Assembly (NCBI GenBank): GCA_944472135.2
Contig: OX235262.1
Location: 168,143,509 to 168,207,508 of the forward strand
Source of the DNA: Trichobilharzia regenti
Lineage: Eukaryota > Platyhelminthes > Trematoda > Strigeidida > Schistosomatidae
Direction: 5' to 3'
Length of the DNA: 64,000 nt
The first letter of the stretch is position 1. Each line of letters starts with the position of its first letter. The notes beneath the pieces were generated by a model that did no database searches, was not told the DNA's origin, and saw nothing but the letters and a program-made list of their open reading frames with translations. The translations under genes and the position numbers were made by a program. Below, piece after piece: positions 33,020-44,290 of the stretch.

Positions 33020-33800
33020 AATATCCCTTCGGTTCCGGGTAGAATAGGGGACTTCTCTGAGGACATCTTCAGCAGACTACACGAATATTTATAAGCTCTC
33101 AGGCCCTCTCCATACGATCTCCTTCATGACACTCATAAAATGATTTCCTGCTTGTCGTTTCCCATCCAGGTTCCACTACAGCGATGACCTGCTGAGCGAT
33201 GTCATTGACGATCTCCTCGGTGTCCATTCATTTCCATTCTCTTCGGAATATATGTTGGGCAATAGGTCTTTGATTAATTTTTTCAACTAACAAAGTCCTT
33301 AGTGTTAATTCCTTCTGGCTTACGAATCGATCTTCAGTATGAAGCCAGTGAAGGCAGCTGTTGATTGAAGTCTGAACCAGTCTATTCAAAATGTATTTGT
33401 TCACCAATGTGCCAAGTTTCTGACCCCTACATAAACACTGACTGATTTCAAATTGGTGCTGGAAATCCGAATTTTGAGGTTTTTGTGGAGGGTAGTGCAG
33501 AAGATTCCGACAGTGATTTAAGATTAATGAAAGTCTGTTTTACCATTCTGATTTTGGGTTTCACATTCGCATCTGCGCTGGGTGTCTGTAACTGTGATGA
33601 TGTTGCTTAGATACGTTGAAAAGCTGACCTTCTTCAAACTCATTCAAGTGATAAAGGTTCATGCTTGTTGTGTTTGTTCGTTATTTGTCCTCATCACCCC
33701 CCCCATCTTCCTTATATTCATTAGGCATTTTTTCTTCGCTGCTTCTTCTGTCAACTTGTTGGTTTTCACCTATAGATATTCGAGTTAGTGTGACATCAGA
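33020..33800 (-). mobile_element. RTE 3' portion, antisense
   Basis: Degraded 3' signature near 33025-33050, then the usual C-terminal order: CATACGATCTCCTTCATG, CTCCTCGGTGTCCATTCATT, and FTYLGS-region sequence near 33590-33620. No long frame. Confidence 0.7.
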
Positions 33801-33969
33801 CAAGTTCAAATCTTCTGGAGTCAGGTATATGAAGTATACAATATAATCAGTGAAGTTAAAGTTCACAGAATCATTCCTCAGCACAGTTATCCAAGAAGTA
33901 GGTAATCATCTAGTTAGCACAGCTCTATCACTATGTGTTAAATTAAGAAATCATAAAACTGATCACTAA

Positions 33970-34290
33970 CCCACCTCAATTAGAGAACATTTAGAAACCG
34001 GATGTATTGGACAAGTTTTTCGTCTTTGTTTGGGAATTTTTAGCAGTAGGCAGACAAGACCTCAACAGGGATTGAATCCAAGACCTTCGCGCCACAGACT
34101 AAGCTCATTGGCCGTTCAGCCACTGAGGCGAAATCTAGTAGATCATGAAATCTAGCTTCTTGCAATTCGCGATATGTAGTTCGACGGTCAGTCCATGTGA
34201 TCGGAGTGTATTTGTCTTCACACACAATTTGATGAACTTCACTGATTACGACTTCCCAGTGGAACTTCAGGCAACTTTAACACGTAGTCA
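33970..34290 (-). mobile_element. Hammerhead SINE, strongly decayed
   Basis: Minus-strand order of 5' block (about 34290-34150), A-box region, B-box region (about 34065-34080), ribozyme remnant (TTTTTCGTCTTTGTTTGG, about 34015-34035) and tail. The core no longer reads CUGANGA. Confidence 0.5.
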
Positions 34291-34299
34291 GTCACTGGT

Positions 34300-34585
34300 G
34301 AGTACAAGGTTACATTTCAGGTTGTTGGTCTGCAAGGATTTGATTGATCTGAAGACGACAGCTAGGAGTGGAGTCGTGGGTGTGAACTGCTTGATGGTCC
34401 TAAACAACAGATGTCCAGTACTCCCTGGTTTCCAAAGGTTTTATAACTGAAGTCAGTTTGTTATCAAACTTAAAATACCCGCTTCATTTACAAATTCGGG
34501 CATATTATTAAGAAATGGAAGAGAAAAATGAATGAAAGCAGAAAAACGAATTTTAAAATAGTTAATTATGAGCCTTAAATTCTTA
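34300..34585. other. Mixed sequence with a second SINE tail
   Basis: Around 34408-34455 the plus strand has GTCCAGTACTCCCTGG and AACTGAAGTCAG, a hammerhead-SINE tail. Nothing else is recognised. Confidence 0.4.
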
Positions 34586-34590
34586 GGCTA

Positions 34591-34795
34591 GCGTCGGTGG
34601 CACAGTGGTTAGGGCTCTCGCCGACCATGCACATGGTCCGGGGTTCGAGCCCACGCCGACGCACACCTGATATCTATGGTAGGCCTGCGAATTTCGGGCT
34701 ACCGATATCCACGCTAAAAATTCCATACTTGTACCAAAAATACGGTGTGAAATCAAGCTGTAATCAAAAATAAATAAATAAATAATTAAAGATGT
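34591..34795 (+). mobile_element. tRNA-derived SINE with AAATA tail, well preserved
   Basis: The first 72 nt (34591-34662) fold like a tRNA. The acceptor stem GCGTCGG/CCGACGC is 7 of 7, the T arm is 4 of 5 around TTCGAGC, and the D arm is 3 of 4. In the anticodon region a perfect 6-bp hairpin (GACCAT/ATGGTC) replaces a normal anticodon arm. The body CACCTGATATCTATGG to AATCAAGC matches 12344-12542, and the tail is (AAATA)n-like. Confidence 0.85.
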
Positions 34796-35262
34796 TAAAT
34801 ACCGTTTTAAGTACATTAAGGTTAATTTTGTTGTCGTGTTGCAATCAAAAACTTCGATTATTGTTTTGTCCAACATTAACTTACCACTATTTATGATGAG
34901 ATGCTTCGAAAAATGGAGCTAAATTCAGTTTAACTCCTCTGTCCTAAAGACTCACTAATTCGTACTGTGGAAGTTTAATTTTTAGCAAACTTTTCTATGA
35001 AACGTATTTTGTTGGAATTATGATAGACATTAAATATAAGTGCTATTCTTCATCACACAATAGGAAGTAAATGAAAAAGCCTGGATATTATCAGCATCTT
35101 CTGAACAATATTCTATGATATAATATGAACGTGTTGCATTTATGACCTTCTTTAAGTACAGAATAAACGTTGCGGTGCGTTCTCCTAGTGTAGGACAAGC
35201 TCACAGATTGGATTTGTGCATTAAATTGCTTTCTGTCCTCTCCAAAAAGCGTTAAAGCTACT
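34796..35262. other. No feature recognised
   Basis: AT-rich; nothing seen. Confidence 0.4.
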
Positions 35263-35397
35263 CGTTATTATTCCTTCATATGTTGCGTGTAGAACATGGG
35301 GATTCAGAAACGCAACACTAATGCAGTAAATTCTCTACTGTCTTTTTAGATGGTTTCATGATTAGTATACAATTGGTGGATGGTGGCTAGCAGTGGA

Positions 35398-35442
35398 ATC
35401 CAGGATGCACATTTCGTCCTATTTGAGACTCGTCAGCTGGAT
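35398..35442 (-). ncRNA. Hammerhead ribozyme, Sm-alpha type, intact core
   Basis: Minus strand: stem I ATCCAG/CTGGAT, core CTGACGA, stem II GTCTC/AGGAC (four pairs, one G-U), GAAA, short stem III from ATGTGCAT, triplet ATC. All core bases fit. It closely resembles the known schistosome satellite hammerhead. Confidence 0.8.
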
Positions 35443-35753
35443 GTACCTGCATTTCTCAGTGAGTGATGACGTTCCCACCGAGGCTCGAACCCAGTACCCA
35501 TAGTTTCAAACGCCAAAGCGTTATCAACTAGACCACTTGGGCCACGAGAGCCACCTCTTGTGCAACGGGTCATATTAATTATTGAATTGAATTTTTGATT
35601 TTCCCGTCGATTGTTTGGACCGAAGTGCTCGGTCTCAGGTTGACATGTCGGCTTCTTGTGCAGATGCTTCGACGATGTCTGGGCGTTTGAAACTATGGGT
35701 ACTGGGTTCGAGCTTTGGCGGGAACGTCATCACTCACTGAGAAATGCAGGTAC

Positions 35754-35798
35754 ATCCAGCTGACGAGTTTCAAATAGGACGAAATGTGCATCCTGGAT
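35754..35798 (+). ncRNA. Hammerhead ribozyme, Sm-alpha type, inverted copy
   Basis: Same parts as its partner on the other strand: stem I ATCCAG/CTGGAT, CTGACGA, GAAA, triplet ATC. Stem II is weaker (GTTTC/AGGAC, two G-U pairs) because of one C-to-T change. Confidence 0.75.
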
Positions 35799-36999
35799 TC
35801 CACTGCTAGCCACCATCCACCAGTTGTATACTAATTAAGTGCCCAGACATCGTCGAAGCATCTGCACAAGAAGCCGACATGTCAACCTGAGACCCAGCAC
35901 TTCGGTCCAATCAGTCGACGGGAAAATCAAAAATTCAATTCAATAATGGTTTCATGATTGCCTTTGAAAATGATCTCCACCCTTGTACGTCTAACTCATT
36001 GTTACCAATTCGAGTTCCACTCGAGGGCCTCACGCATGATGTCACTTACCGGCTTTCTTGACATATGTCTAATCCATCTCCAGCTCCTTCTGCATATTTC
36101 TGTTAGAAAAAATAGGCGGTTAGCCGGTTGGCTATCAGATTTCCTTGTCGCTTACCATTTCTAATCGGCTCTCTGATATTCAGTATCTAGGGAAGGTAGC
36201 TGTTGGTGAAAGTTTAAAGCCTATTGGAAACGCTTTCCGTGACGCGTGTAGTTTCTTAAACATGTGCGAGTAGTGGTAAGGCCTTATTGTTAAAGTTATG
36301 GATCTTAATCTTTGTGATATTCACTTCCACAAAGATTCCAGAGTAATAAACGCCTATCTTACCTTCTCAATCCATTCCTAGCCGATTTTGACTTTCGTGA
36401 TCCATGCTGTTTGTATTTGAAGACGTGCTGTCGAAGTACGTGAAAAAGACGATTGGTGCTTATTGCTGTCTGCACTCGGGGATATTCATCACTACTGTCT
36501 TTTCTATGTGTTCACCTGAAGTGTTGTCTTCGCCTTCTCTTCTGCTAACCTATTGATTTTTGCGAGATGTGGCAGAATTAGCCCGCAAAATTCAGGTCAT
36601 CTGGGGGTCTTTTCATCTTTTCACTCGTCACGGACTGCGACATGATTGCCCCCCACAGTTAGAAGGACCATTATTGATAGCAAGTAGACTTGTATTACTC
36701 CCGTCTTTACTCCAAAAGATTGTCTGTCTTTTTCTTTGTGAATTAGATATGATAGAGAAGATTTGTAGCTCAGCTGAATGATTTTAGTGTGGTTCTGTTC
36801 TCTTTTGATTTGCGCAAATCAACTATCCAGCTCAGAGAACACAATCACATCAAAATCTTTGTGAATCCCTTGGCATGTGAAATGAATGTTTTTAGTGAGA
36901 TCTAAAGAGGTTTTCAGCACTGTACTTAGAAGTGTTGAAGCAGTATGCAAATTACTTCACCATCAACACAGCTGAAATCCTTTTCACAGCTGATCAAGT

Positions 37000-38750
37000 T
37001 GAGGTAAGGACTTGACTAACACTCAGTGACTGTTTCGGTAATGATGCACAATGTTACAGTTCTTCCCTCGAGTGACTTTTGTTGGCTGAATTCAACCCCG
37101 AGTGTCATTTAGTCTTCCCAGGAAGATGCGGCCCAATATTCTGTTGTTATGAAAAGCAGCATTAGTACACGCAGTTCTTGCATAAACTGAAATCGTTCCT
37201 CCCCTCTTTGACAGTCCAGCAAGTTAGCCTTTATTTCAATCTTCAGGTGCCTTAATTTAGCTCCACACTTTCTGCAGTAGTGACATGAACGTAATCTTGC
37301 CGGTTCTACTGCCTAATCAGCTTTGAGAAACCTTATAGCCTTCAAGACTTCTGTTTTTGTCGAAGAGTTGGCGTTCATTTCTGCGAATCTTATGTTCCAT
37401 GTACTTCACATCTATTTTTCATTTGTAATCCTTTATCGATTCTATCTGCGTTGACCTCTCCAGTAATGGAGACCTAGTTACTTAATATAGCTTTGTGAGA
37501 TCTCTTTTACCTGTAGCCTGTTCTGCTTCAGTTTTCAGTGAAACATAAAAATTCCAAAATGTTAAAAATATAGAATAATTAAATATACCTGGTGTTTCAT
37601 TAAAAGCAGTGCTAACAAGACAGTTTAATAAATCCATATCTAAAGTGTGTTATCTTCAAGAGGATAGTGTGAATAAGAGTGAAATGAAATCTTTGCCTTA
37701 TTAGTTCTACTGACTGGTGAAATGGCTACATAAGTGATGTTTATTTAGGTGATCATTTTTGTCTACTCCATGACTAGTGCTAACCGCAAAGTAGCAAATT
37801 ACTAATTATAATGCGTTACTAGCTGAGAAGATACTATTTTGCGACAAAAGCCTTAGACAGCATGAATTCTGAGACTAATTCTGGATTTTCGTGTAGAGAT
37901 ATGCTGAGTCACTGGTTCTGTTACTGCTACATTTTGTATATTCTTAGACGGTTTTCTTCCAAAGTATAATGTCAGTGAATTCCATACACACTTGACTAGT
38001 GATTGTAATTCTGTTTGAATACCAGGCTTTCTAGAAATCTTCTACAGCCTCTGAGTGTCCACAACGCAAGATTACATTACTCACTAAGTTGTAGTTAAGG
38101 TGGCATTATTAACAAGGATGAAGTATAGTGCTTTCATACTATGAACTGAGGCATTCTACGTAGACACTGATTATCGTAATGCATTGTGACTCTTTGAAAT
38201 TAGATTTTGAAAAATATGCTTGTCTTATCTGCCTTTAACAAACGGTCTTTTGGTCTGTGAAACACATAATGCATTCCATTGATGGGACCGTAAGTTTCTA
38301 TTACATTATGTTGGTTAATCCACTCACTGAGTTGAGGGAACTGCGTCGCTTTTTTATCAGCTGAGGAACATTTATAAAAGGACATGGGTACTGATTAGTT
38401 TGAAAATTTCTGCACAGGTCAGTATTTGCCAACTTTTTGGTATCTACACACCTCAGTATGTCTTGGATCCTAAAAACAATATTTTCATACAAGATCTTAA
38501 TTATCGAATTATATGAGGTTGCTTCTAAATGCATTAGGCATTATCACCGCTTGCACCTTACTAGCAAAAGTTTATCCCAAGATACCCTCAATAAATAATC
38601 GTAAATGTTGATAATGTAATCTCAGTGAGTCAGAATAAACGTTTTATAGAATGCAGTGAGTCCATGGTGTTTCATAGCCTTTCCCTTAATCATATATAGG
38701 CTAGAAATATTTTAGTAAATACATGAAAAATAATAAATTACGAGTCATAA
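37000..38750. other. Mostly unclassified intergenic sequence
   Basis: 37000-37560 may be more RTE 5' sequence, but I could not confirm a motif. Minus-strand open stretches at 38200-38385 (SADKKATQFPQLSEWINQHN) and 38301-38534 overlap, match nothing known to me, and look like chance or old element coding. Confidence 0.35.
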
Positions 38751-38754
38751 TAAT

Positions 38755-39475
38755 AATAATAACAGCAGCAACATCCAGCGCCAATCACCATCAACAGGAG
38801 GGATTTGAAAGAGGTTATTTCATTCACTGAGCAAAGAGCATTGTCTCAACTACAGGCAGTCGGAACGCACGAGGATGTCAAATCGAGAATCATCGGAAAG
38901 GCGACAAACACATTCATCAACCCGAAACCAATCTGGAAATCTTCGTCACTCAGCCAGCATCAACAACAAAATTCGGTCGGATTTTCAATACGAACGTCAA
39001 GTCAATTCTTCTATACGGATCAGAAACCTGGCGGGCGGGTCACAAAGAATATTTCCAACAGACTATTGCAGACTTTTATCAACAACTAACTGTCCTCCCT
39101 CTATACTGAAGATCAGATGGCCGGGCCAGAAACAATCACTAACAAGAAACTGTGGGAACAAACAAACAAAACAAGAACCAATCGCTCAACAAATATGCAG
39201 GGGAAAGTGGAGATGGATTGGACACTCACTCGCTGATGAAGCCACTGGGTGACATCTCGCGCGCGTCAGGCGATATCGAGTGGAACCAGGCAAAAAGAGA
39301 AGCGGCGAGTGGGACGTCAGTGCAGGGGTGGCATGAAGGAGATCATATGAAGAGGAGTTGGAAGAGTACGGACTAACATTGATGCAGGTGAAAAGTACAG
39401 CAGAAGGAAGACAGAAGCAAGTGGAGACGTGCAGTTGAAGCCCTATATTCCACTAGGAACCCAAGGGAACAATAA
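38755..39475 (+). mobile_element. RTE 3' portion
   Basis: Reads the C-terminal domain in several frames: HQQEGFERGYFIH, a frame change, NTFINPKPIWKSSSLSQ, and RKWRWIGHS-like sequence. It ends with the 3' signature TATTCCACTAGGAACCCAAG and an AATAATAATAATAG tail at about 39470-39485. It is 5'-truncated. Confidence 0.82.
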
Positions 39476-39599
39476 TAATAATAGTACATAATAATCTCCT
39501 GAAATGTAGCCTAACGATAGAAATGATGCTCATTTAAATTGTCTGGGCTTAAATCGAAAAAAAGGTATTCAATGACTGGAAATTATCCATTAATCAGAT

Positions 39600-39845
39600 A
39601 CTCCTCGATGGCTTTGGGTGGGAGTGGCACGCATTAACAGAAATTTAACTTCACAGATCATTGGATTCCAAGTTGGGCTTGCCTTCTAATTTACATGTCG
39701 TGAGTTCCATTTCCGATAGTGTTATGGGTGAGCATGGCTAAAGCATCCTATGATAGGACGAAACTGCAGTTCAATGCTTCCTGGTTTTCAACAGTTCTCT
39801 AAATGAGATGTTGATATGAGATGAAATCTAACTTGATATCAACTG
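39600..39845 (+). mobile_element. Hammerhead SINE, old copy
   Basis: 5' block, head and tail are recognisable. The ribozyme region (about 39739-39785) keeps a perfect stem II (TCCTA/TAGGA), GAAA and the palindromic stem III ACTGCAGT with triplet GTT. However, the core reads CTAAAGC instead of CTGAAGA, so it should be inactive. Confidence 0.6.
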
Positions 39846-40440
39846 AATGCCCACAACTGGATAAGTGAATATGTAAGGAGATGTTGGAAAAAATAGAAGT
39901 TTAAGTAACTGTGTGTGGTTAGTGTTGATGGAAGGTCAAAATACTTTGAAGTGAAGTAAGGCATTTTCAGAAAGTAACTCTGTCGATAAAGTGACATACT
40001 ATATGTTGTGAAAATAGGAACGAAAATGAGGAAGACATAAAGTTTGAAAATGTAAGACCAATTATTTCCGAATTTCTTTTAAATATTTGACTCAGTTTCA
40101 ACCCTCTAATAAAAGCTATTTCCATGATCCCAAGTCAATTATTGTAATTTCGTCCACTAATTTTCCTAAATTCGCTTTACACAACTACACTGCACCAAAC
40201 TTTTAATACATGTTAAATTTGTAAAATCATTTTGACCCTTAATTTCAAACTTGTCAGCAAATTCGTGTCAAATATCCTTCATTGCAATGTGCATGATATA
40301 GGAAGTAGGTGAGAATTCGTAAATGCAGTCAATCAGCTTTCGTTCTTGCTAGTAAATATTGCATTTTGTGAACACTGATGTGAATATTAGGAGATTGGTT
40401 TTGCAGAGCGCTTCTTAAGGTAGGAGAATGTTCCTGCATT
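39846..40440. other. No feature recognised
   Basis: AT-rich spacer. Confidence 0.4.
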
Positions 40441-40640
40441 CTCCAACTTTTGTTGGTGGACTCCTGAGCACGGAATGTTTCTACTGGTTATCTTTCAATG
40501 AACCGAAATATTTCCGTTACCCTGATTGTTAAGCAGAGAAGGAACTCATGTCTCTTCTGAGATTCGAACCCACGTCACCCAGTGCTGGAGTCAGAGACGT
40601 TATCACTGAGCTATTGGGGCTCGCGACTGACCTTCTGTAG
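40440..40640 (-). mobile_element. tRNA-derived SINE of another family, copy 1
   Basis: Minus strand: CCCCAATAGCTCAGTGATAA (A-box region) and GGGTTCGAATCTCAG (B box), then GACATGAGTTCC. Similar copies are at 40870-41110 and 53925-54110. Confidence 0.65.
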
Positions 40641-40869
40641 GGCTGTAATGGGTAGTTTGATCGGACACTAGTAACTAGTGTGACGTGTTTAGTCCTTTAT
40701 TTGGTGCAGACTGAATTCTACTAGTCAGGTTTGCAATGTGGCCACCATTCTAGGTAGCTCACCATCACAGTGCACATTGATTTGATGATATTAGATAATT
40801 GGAGGCGCCAAACAAAAAACTAGGTACTTGGCACCAGTTACTTACTGTCTAGTGTCCAATAAAAGTTTC

Positions 40870-41110
40870 CAGTACATGAGGTCAGTCACCCCAAATGGCT
40901 CATTAGTAATGTTTCTGAGTGTTGAACTGGGTGACACGGGCTCGAATCTCAGAGAGGACATGAGTTGCTTCAAGACTGTAGATCTGCCGTACAGAATGGT
41001 GAGTGCACTTAAATACGAAACACAGGTGGGGGTCTTCCTACTGACTGCCTTCAACGATCTATCATTAGCAGAAGTTTATTTTCACAAGTTCTTAATACTA
41101 TCAACTAACA
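40870..41110 (+). mobile_element. tRNA-derived SINE of the same family, copy 2
   Basis: A-box-like AAATGGCTCATTAGTAATG, B-box-like GGCTCGAATCTCAG, then GACATGAGTTGCTTCAAG and GACTGCCTTCAACGATCTA, shared with 53925-54110. The second cytosine/thymine changes in the B box suggest it is old. Confidence 0.65.
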
Positions 41111-41214
41111 TAAACCGGTTCTCAGATGTGAACTAGAAGACTAGTCCGGCTTCGTGCAGTAGTAATTGTTAGCTTGATTATGCATGGGATTCATCAGGTT
41201 ATTTTTGAGGTAGA

Positions 41215-41410
41215 AGTTAGAATTAGCGGGCCACCGAGTCTGGTCACAGTGATAGAGTGGTTAACTAGCTTGCGGGGTAACTGGAAGGTCCTGGGTTCGA
41301 AACCTTGTGGGTGCGCACTGTCGACGAGTCCCAAACTAGGACGAAACGACTGTCCAGTACTCCCCTTTGTTTTTACCGTGGTTCTTTAACTGATATCAAA
41401 CCGTGGCCAA
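41215..41410 (+). mobile_element. Hammerhead SINE with damaged ribozyme
   Basis: A-box region CACAGTGATAGAGTGG, B box GGGTTCGAAACC, hammerhead remnant (41315-41360), then CCAGTACTCCC and the tail GTTCTTTAACTGATATCA. Stem II (GTCC/GGAC), GAAA and GTC are kept. The core reads TCGACGA in place of CUGANGA. Confidence 0.7.
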
Positions 41411-41699
41411 GCTTGGAAGTCTTATTCATTGCAACTAGATTATGAGAAACAAGATTACAGTAGCAGCGGAAAATATTGACGGACGATTTCTAAAAGACGA
41501 ACTCCATACCTCGTGATCTGTTTGATAATGCTACACTTGACAGTGTTTAGCTTGTATATAAGGATATCTCACCTTCGACGGATTTAATTGTGTTTTTCTT
41601 CTTACTGAGTATTTCTTGATTCGTTTCAAGTTTAAATTTCCCTTCTTAATTTTTGTTGAACGAATATGAGATATTTACAAAATGCAAGTGTTTTTTCCA

Positions 41700-43295
41700 A
41701 AATAAGGTGAGGTCGCTGTCGTCTGTACCGTTGGTTTCTCTTCAGCTGCATAAAGTCTAAAAAGTTAATTGGGCATATATACAGAGACATTTTAACACAC
41801 TTGCTGCAAGGGTCACATGGCTTTTCGTTAATAAAGACATAAAATTAATAAAAAGTGCTCAGTAGCAGATCAGTTGCATATTAGTGTGGTGATTTCATGT
41901 CAGGTCATGGAAATGAAAAACGGACAAACGAAATTAAGTTCTAGCAAAATTGACGGGTAGGTGTTGAAGCAAAGGAATGATGTGATCAAATGAGAGCAAG
42001 AGATTAGACGCTTAATTAACAGAGCAAGGAAAGATAGACAAGTGAATCTTTCAAAGCACATGATTCAAGTTTTTAACGTTTGACACCCGGTTACTTCCGG
42101 AAATGTGAGGAGAGTTGCATCCTATTTTCTGTCAATAATTTTGAAGGATTTCATGTTTTCCAACTCATGACCCGTATAAACATGATGTTTTGTAATAGTA
42201 CTGTTCAAAGCATTTGTTCCCTTGAGACGTTAGCTTTTCAGTACATGTTCAGGGAATCTGAGATACGTCTTTTTTCCTGTCCTGCTAATGCAACTGCTAA
42301 CACAGTCTTCCGCTGATTGTTCATGAAGTATTATAGCCCTCAAAATCTAGTTGAGTGAAAACAGACTTCTTATTTACTTTGGTTTGTTCTACATTTAGAT
42401 TTTGATATCTTCCATAGTTGCTGATTAATTTCAATGCGTAAAAGTTAGTTTTCAAGAGTCTTTCAAGGCTCAGAACTACTTCTTCCAGTTTTGCGGTGCA
42501 ACACATCCTTCTGGTTTTGTGAAACAGAGTTTCGACCAAAACTAGTTTATAGCTGATTTCTCAAAGACTGCTGAAATTTAAGTAAAGTCCAATCCACGTG
42601 GATTTTCGATGAATGGATCTTTGCAGACTTGCATCTTCCAAACTCTGTATGGTAATGTCAGCAAAAATGGAACTTTTTATCAATGCTATATGCCATAGTG
42701 AAGTCAATATTTCCATGAGCATCAGTGAATACTTGAAGTTGGTGAGATGCATGATTACATAAGCGTAATCAACATATTGATAATAGGAGGTTTTTTCATC
42801 GATTGCACCCTGTAGCTTTGTTATCTCAAGCTTAGGCATGAAAATGTCTACTAGTATAGGACCTAGTGGACCATCCATAACTACACCATCTATTTGACGA
42901 TAAACCGTATTATCGAACTAGAATTGTACATTCATAATGCAGATTAGTAGTAGATTTTTAAATTCTGGTGCTGGGAAGGGTAGAGGCTCAGACCACTGGC
43001 AGATAATATCGATAGTTTCATAAACAGAGAGGTTACATCAAATGATACCACGAACTTATTTGCAACATCGAGGCATATTCTTCAACGACTGTCTGCGTGT
43101 ATACAGTTAAAGATTCATTTGATTTTTTGTTTCGAAAGCCTGTGCAACATAAATGTTTGCTGCCTTTGTGCTTCTGTTAATCGGAAGTCATGTGACCCTT
43201 GCAGCAAAAATGTTGAAATTCTTCCACATATATACTGAGTTAACTTTTTAGGTTGCAAGCAGTTGAAGAGAAATTTGCATACAAAAGTACTTGGA
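41700..43295 (-). mobile_element. Penelope-like element, RT part, inverted termini
   Basis: Inverted arms at about 41760-41830 and 43180-43250 share CATGTGACCCTTGCAGCAA and its complement. Minus-strand coding from about 43080 downward shows VVSFDVTSLF (motif A), MDGPLGPILVDIFM (motif B, MDGP for MGSP) and YQYVDYAYVIMH (motif C, the second aspartate replaced by tyrosine). RSIHRKSTWIGLYLNFSS follows. The loss of a catalytic aspartate and the stops make it dead. The endonuclease was not found. Confidence 0.75.
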
Positions 43296-44290
43296 CAATA
43301 CAAGATACATATTTCCACACCTTTGTTCCTCTCAATACAAAAACAATTTAGTGAAGACCCTCAGCCACAGAGTTAGAGCTATATGCTCAGAAAAAGTAAT
43401 TGAAGATGGATTAAGCATTGTATATGATACTTTGATCGAAAATAGCTATGCCGAAAAATTTATCAAGAAACACATGACAACGAAAGCGGAAAAAGCCTAC
43501 TCACTATCTGTAAACAAGAAGCCACTCTATATACGACTACAATTCATGGGCGATATACCAAGTTAAATAATTACGAGGAAATTAAGAAAATCAGTTCATA
43601 GAACTATTAATGCTGGTGAAGTAAACGTCTTATTCTCTACACGACCGATGATGCTACCACGATTGAATGAAAGAAGTACATAGGCTAGCCGCTTCAAATT
43701 GTATCTACCAATGGAACTGCGCTTGTCGTCGAACAAGTTATATCAGCCGTTGCTCTAGAAACTTGATTTTTTCTGTTCAAGAACATCTTCAACTATGGCT
43801 TGTTAAAGGTGTAGTGATATTAGATCGACATTAGACCGTCTGCTGCAAACCGGCCACAAAGCCATCATTGAAGAATCCTTCTCTATCATCTACCAGGTGC
43901 TTAATAAATTGCCAAAAACATCGAAGCACCGCATGCTCTAAACAGCAGAGGCGATTGCAATTCACCTCAAACAACCAGAAGTCCGTGTGCAAAAGAAACA
44001 AGTCCAGCTCCTTCTACTGCTATGATCGGCCTTTAGTAGAGACTATAAATTCATAAATTTGTAATATATTATCTTTCCTAATTTTTCTGATATTCACTGT
44101 GTAGTGTTATGTTATACTATCGAACTGTAATCCATTGATATTAGTATTATTGATTCGATGTTATTTAAACAGCAATATTAATGTTGTTCATAACACTAAT
44201 TGATTCATTCACTATTATATGTATGCATAACTGTAGAACCTGCTGATGATGAAGTTATCGAAAAGGGTATTCTTTGTTCAGTATCCAGTC
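43296..44290 (+). mobile_element. Penelope-like element, C-terminal half
   Basis: From 43312 to 43566 the frame reads NLVKTLSHRVRAICSEKVIE and KKPLYIRLQFMGDIPS, the region just after the RT in PLEs. Beyond a stop, decayed endonuclease codons continue to about 43990, then a 3' non-coding region matching 22680-22980 inverted. It starts next to the end of the minus-strand element, so the two halves stand back to back. Confidence 0.72.

Larger units (their letters stand above)
35350..35959. mobile_element. Composite foldback element with two hammerheads and 14-bp direct repeats
   Basis: ATGGTTTCATGATT occurs at 35350-35363 and 35946-35959, exactly bounding 35364-35945. Inside, unit U (tail plus hammerhead) lies at 35364-35508 on the minus strand and again at 35685-35835 on the plus strand. 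A 104-bp arm at 35581-35684 is repeated in inverse at 35841-35944 with about three mismatches. A tRNA-like head (B box GGTTCGAGCC, A-box region GTGGTCTAGTTGA) belongs only to the minus copy (about 35480-35570). The direct repeats look like a target-site duplication, so the whole composite probably inserted as one. Confidence 0.85.
35265..37000 (-). mobile_element. RTE antisense copy interrupted by the hammerhead composite element
   Basis: A degraded 3' signature lies near 35280-35310. After the insertion (35364-35945), antisense C-terminal sequence continues from about 35960. Farther on the minus strand shows FGVKTGV (motif B region, near 36700) and a motif A remnant near 36830 (FDVIVFSELDS in place of FDKAFDSVDR). 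The 5' limit near 37000 is uncertain. Confidence 0.65.

Noticed and set aside
33582..33884. Several 60-68 codon open frames on both strands
   Set aside because: They fall inside a decayed antisense RTE and match no protein in a consistent frame.
34591..34662. Genuine tRNA gene
   Set aside because: The anticodon arm is replaced by a hairpin, and the sequence continues into a SINE body with an A-rich tail shared with another copy.
41735..41765. CTGAAGAGAAACC on the minus strand in a PLE arm
   Set aside because: The core words lie directly next to each other with no room for stem II, so a hammerhead cannot form.
44240..44285. Hammerhead-like CTGATGA...GAAA in the PLE 3' region
   Set aside because: The ten bases between the core parts form no stem II, and stem I has only three pairs. 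The related copy at 22790 has a CAT repeat expansion there.
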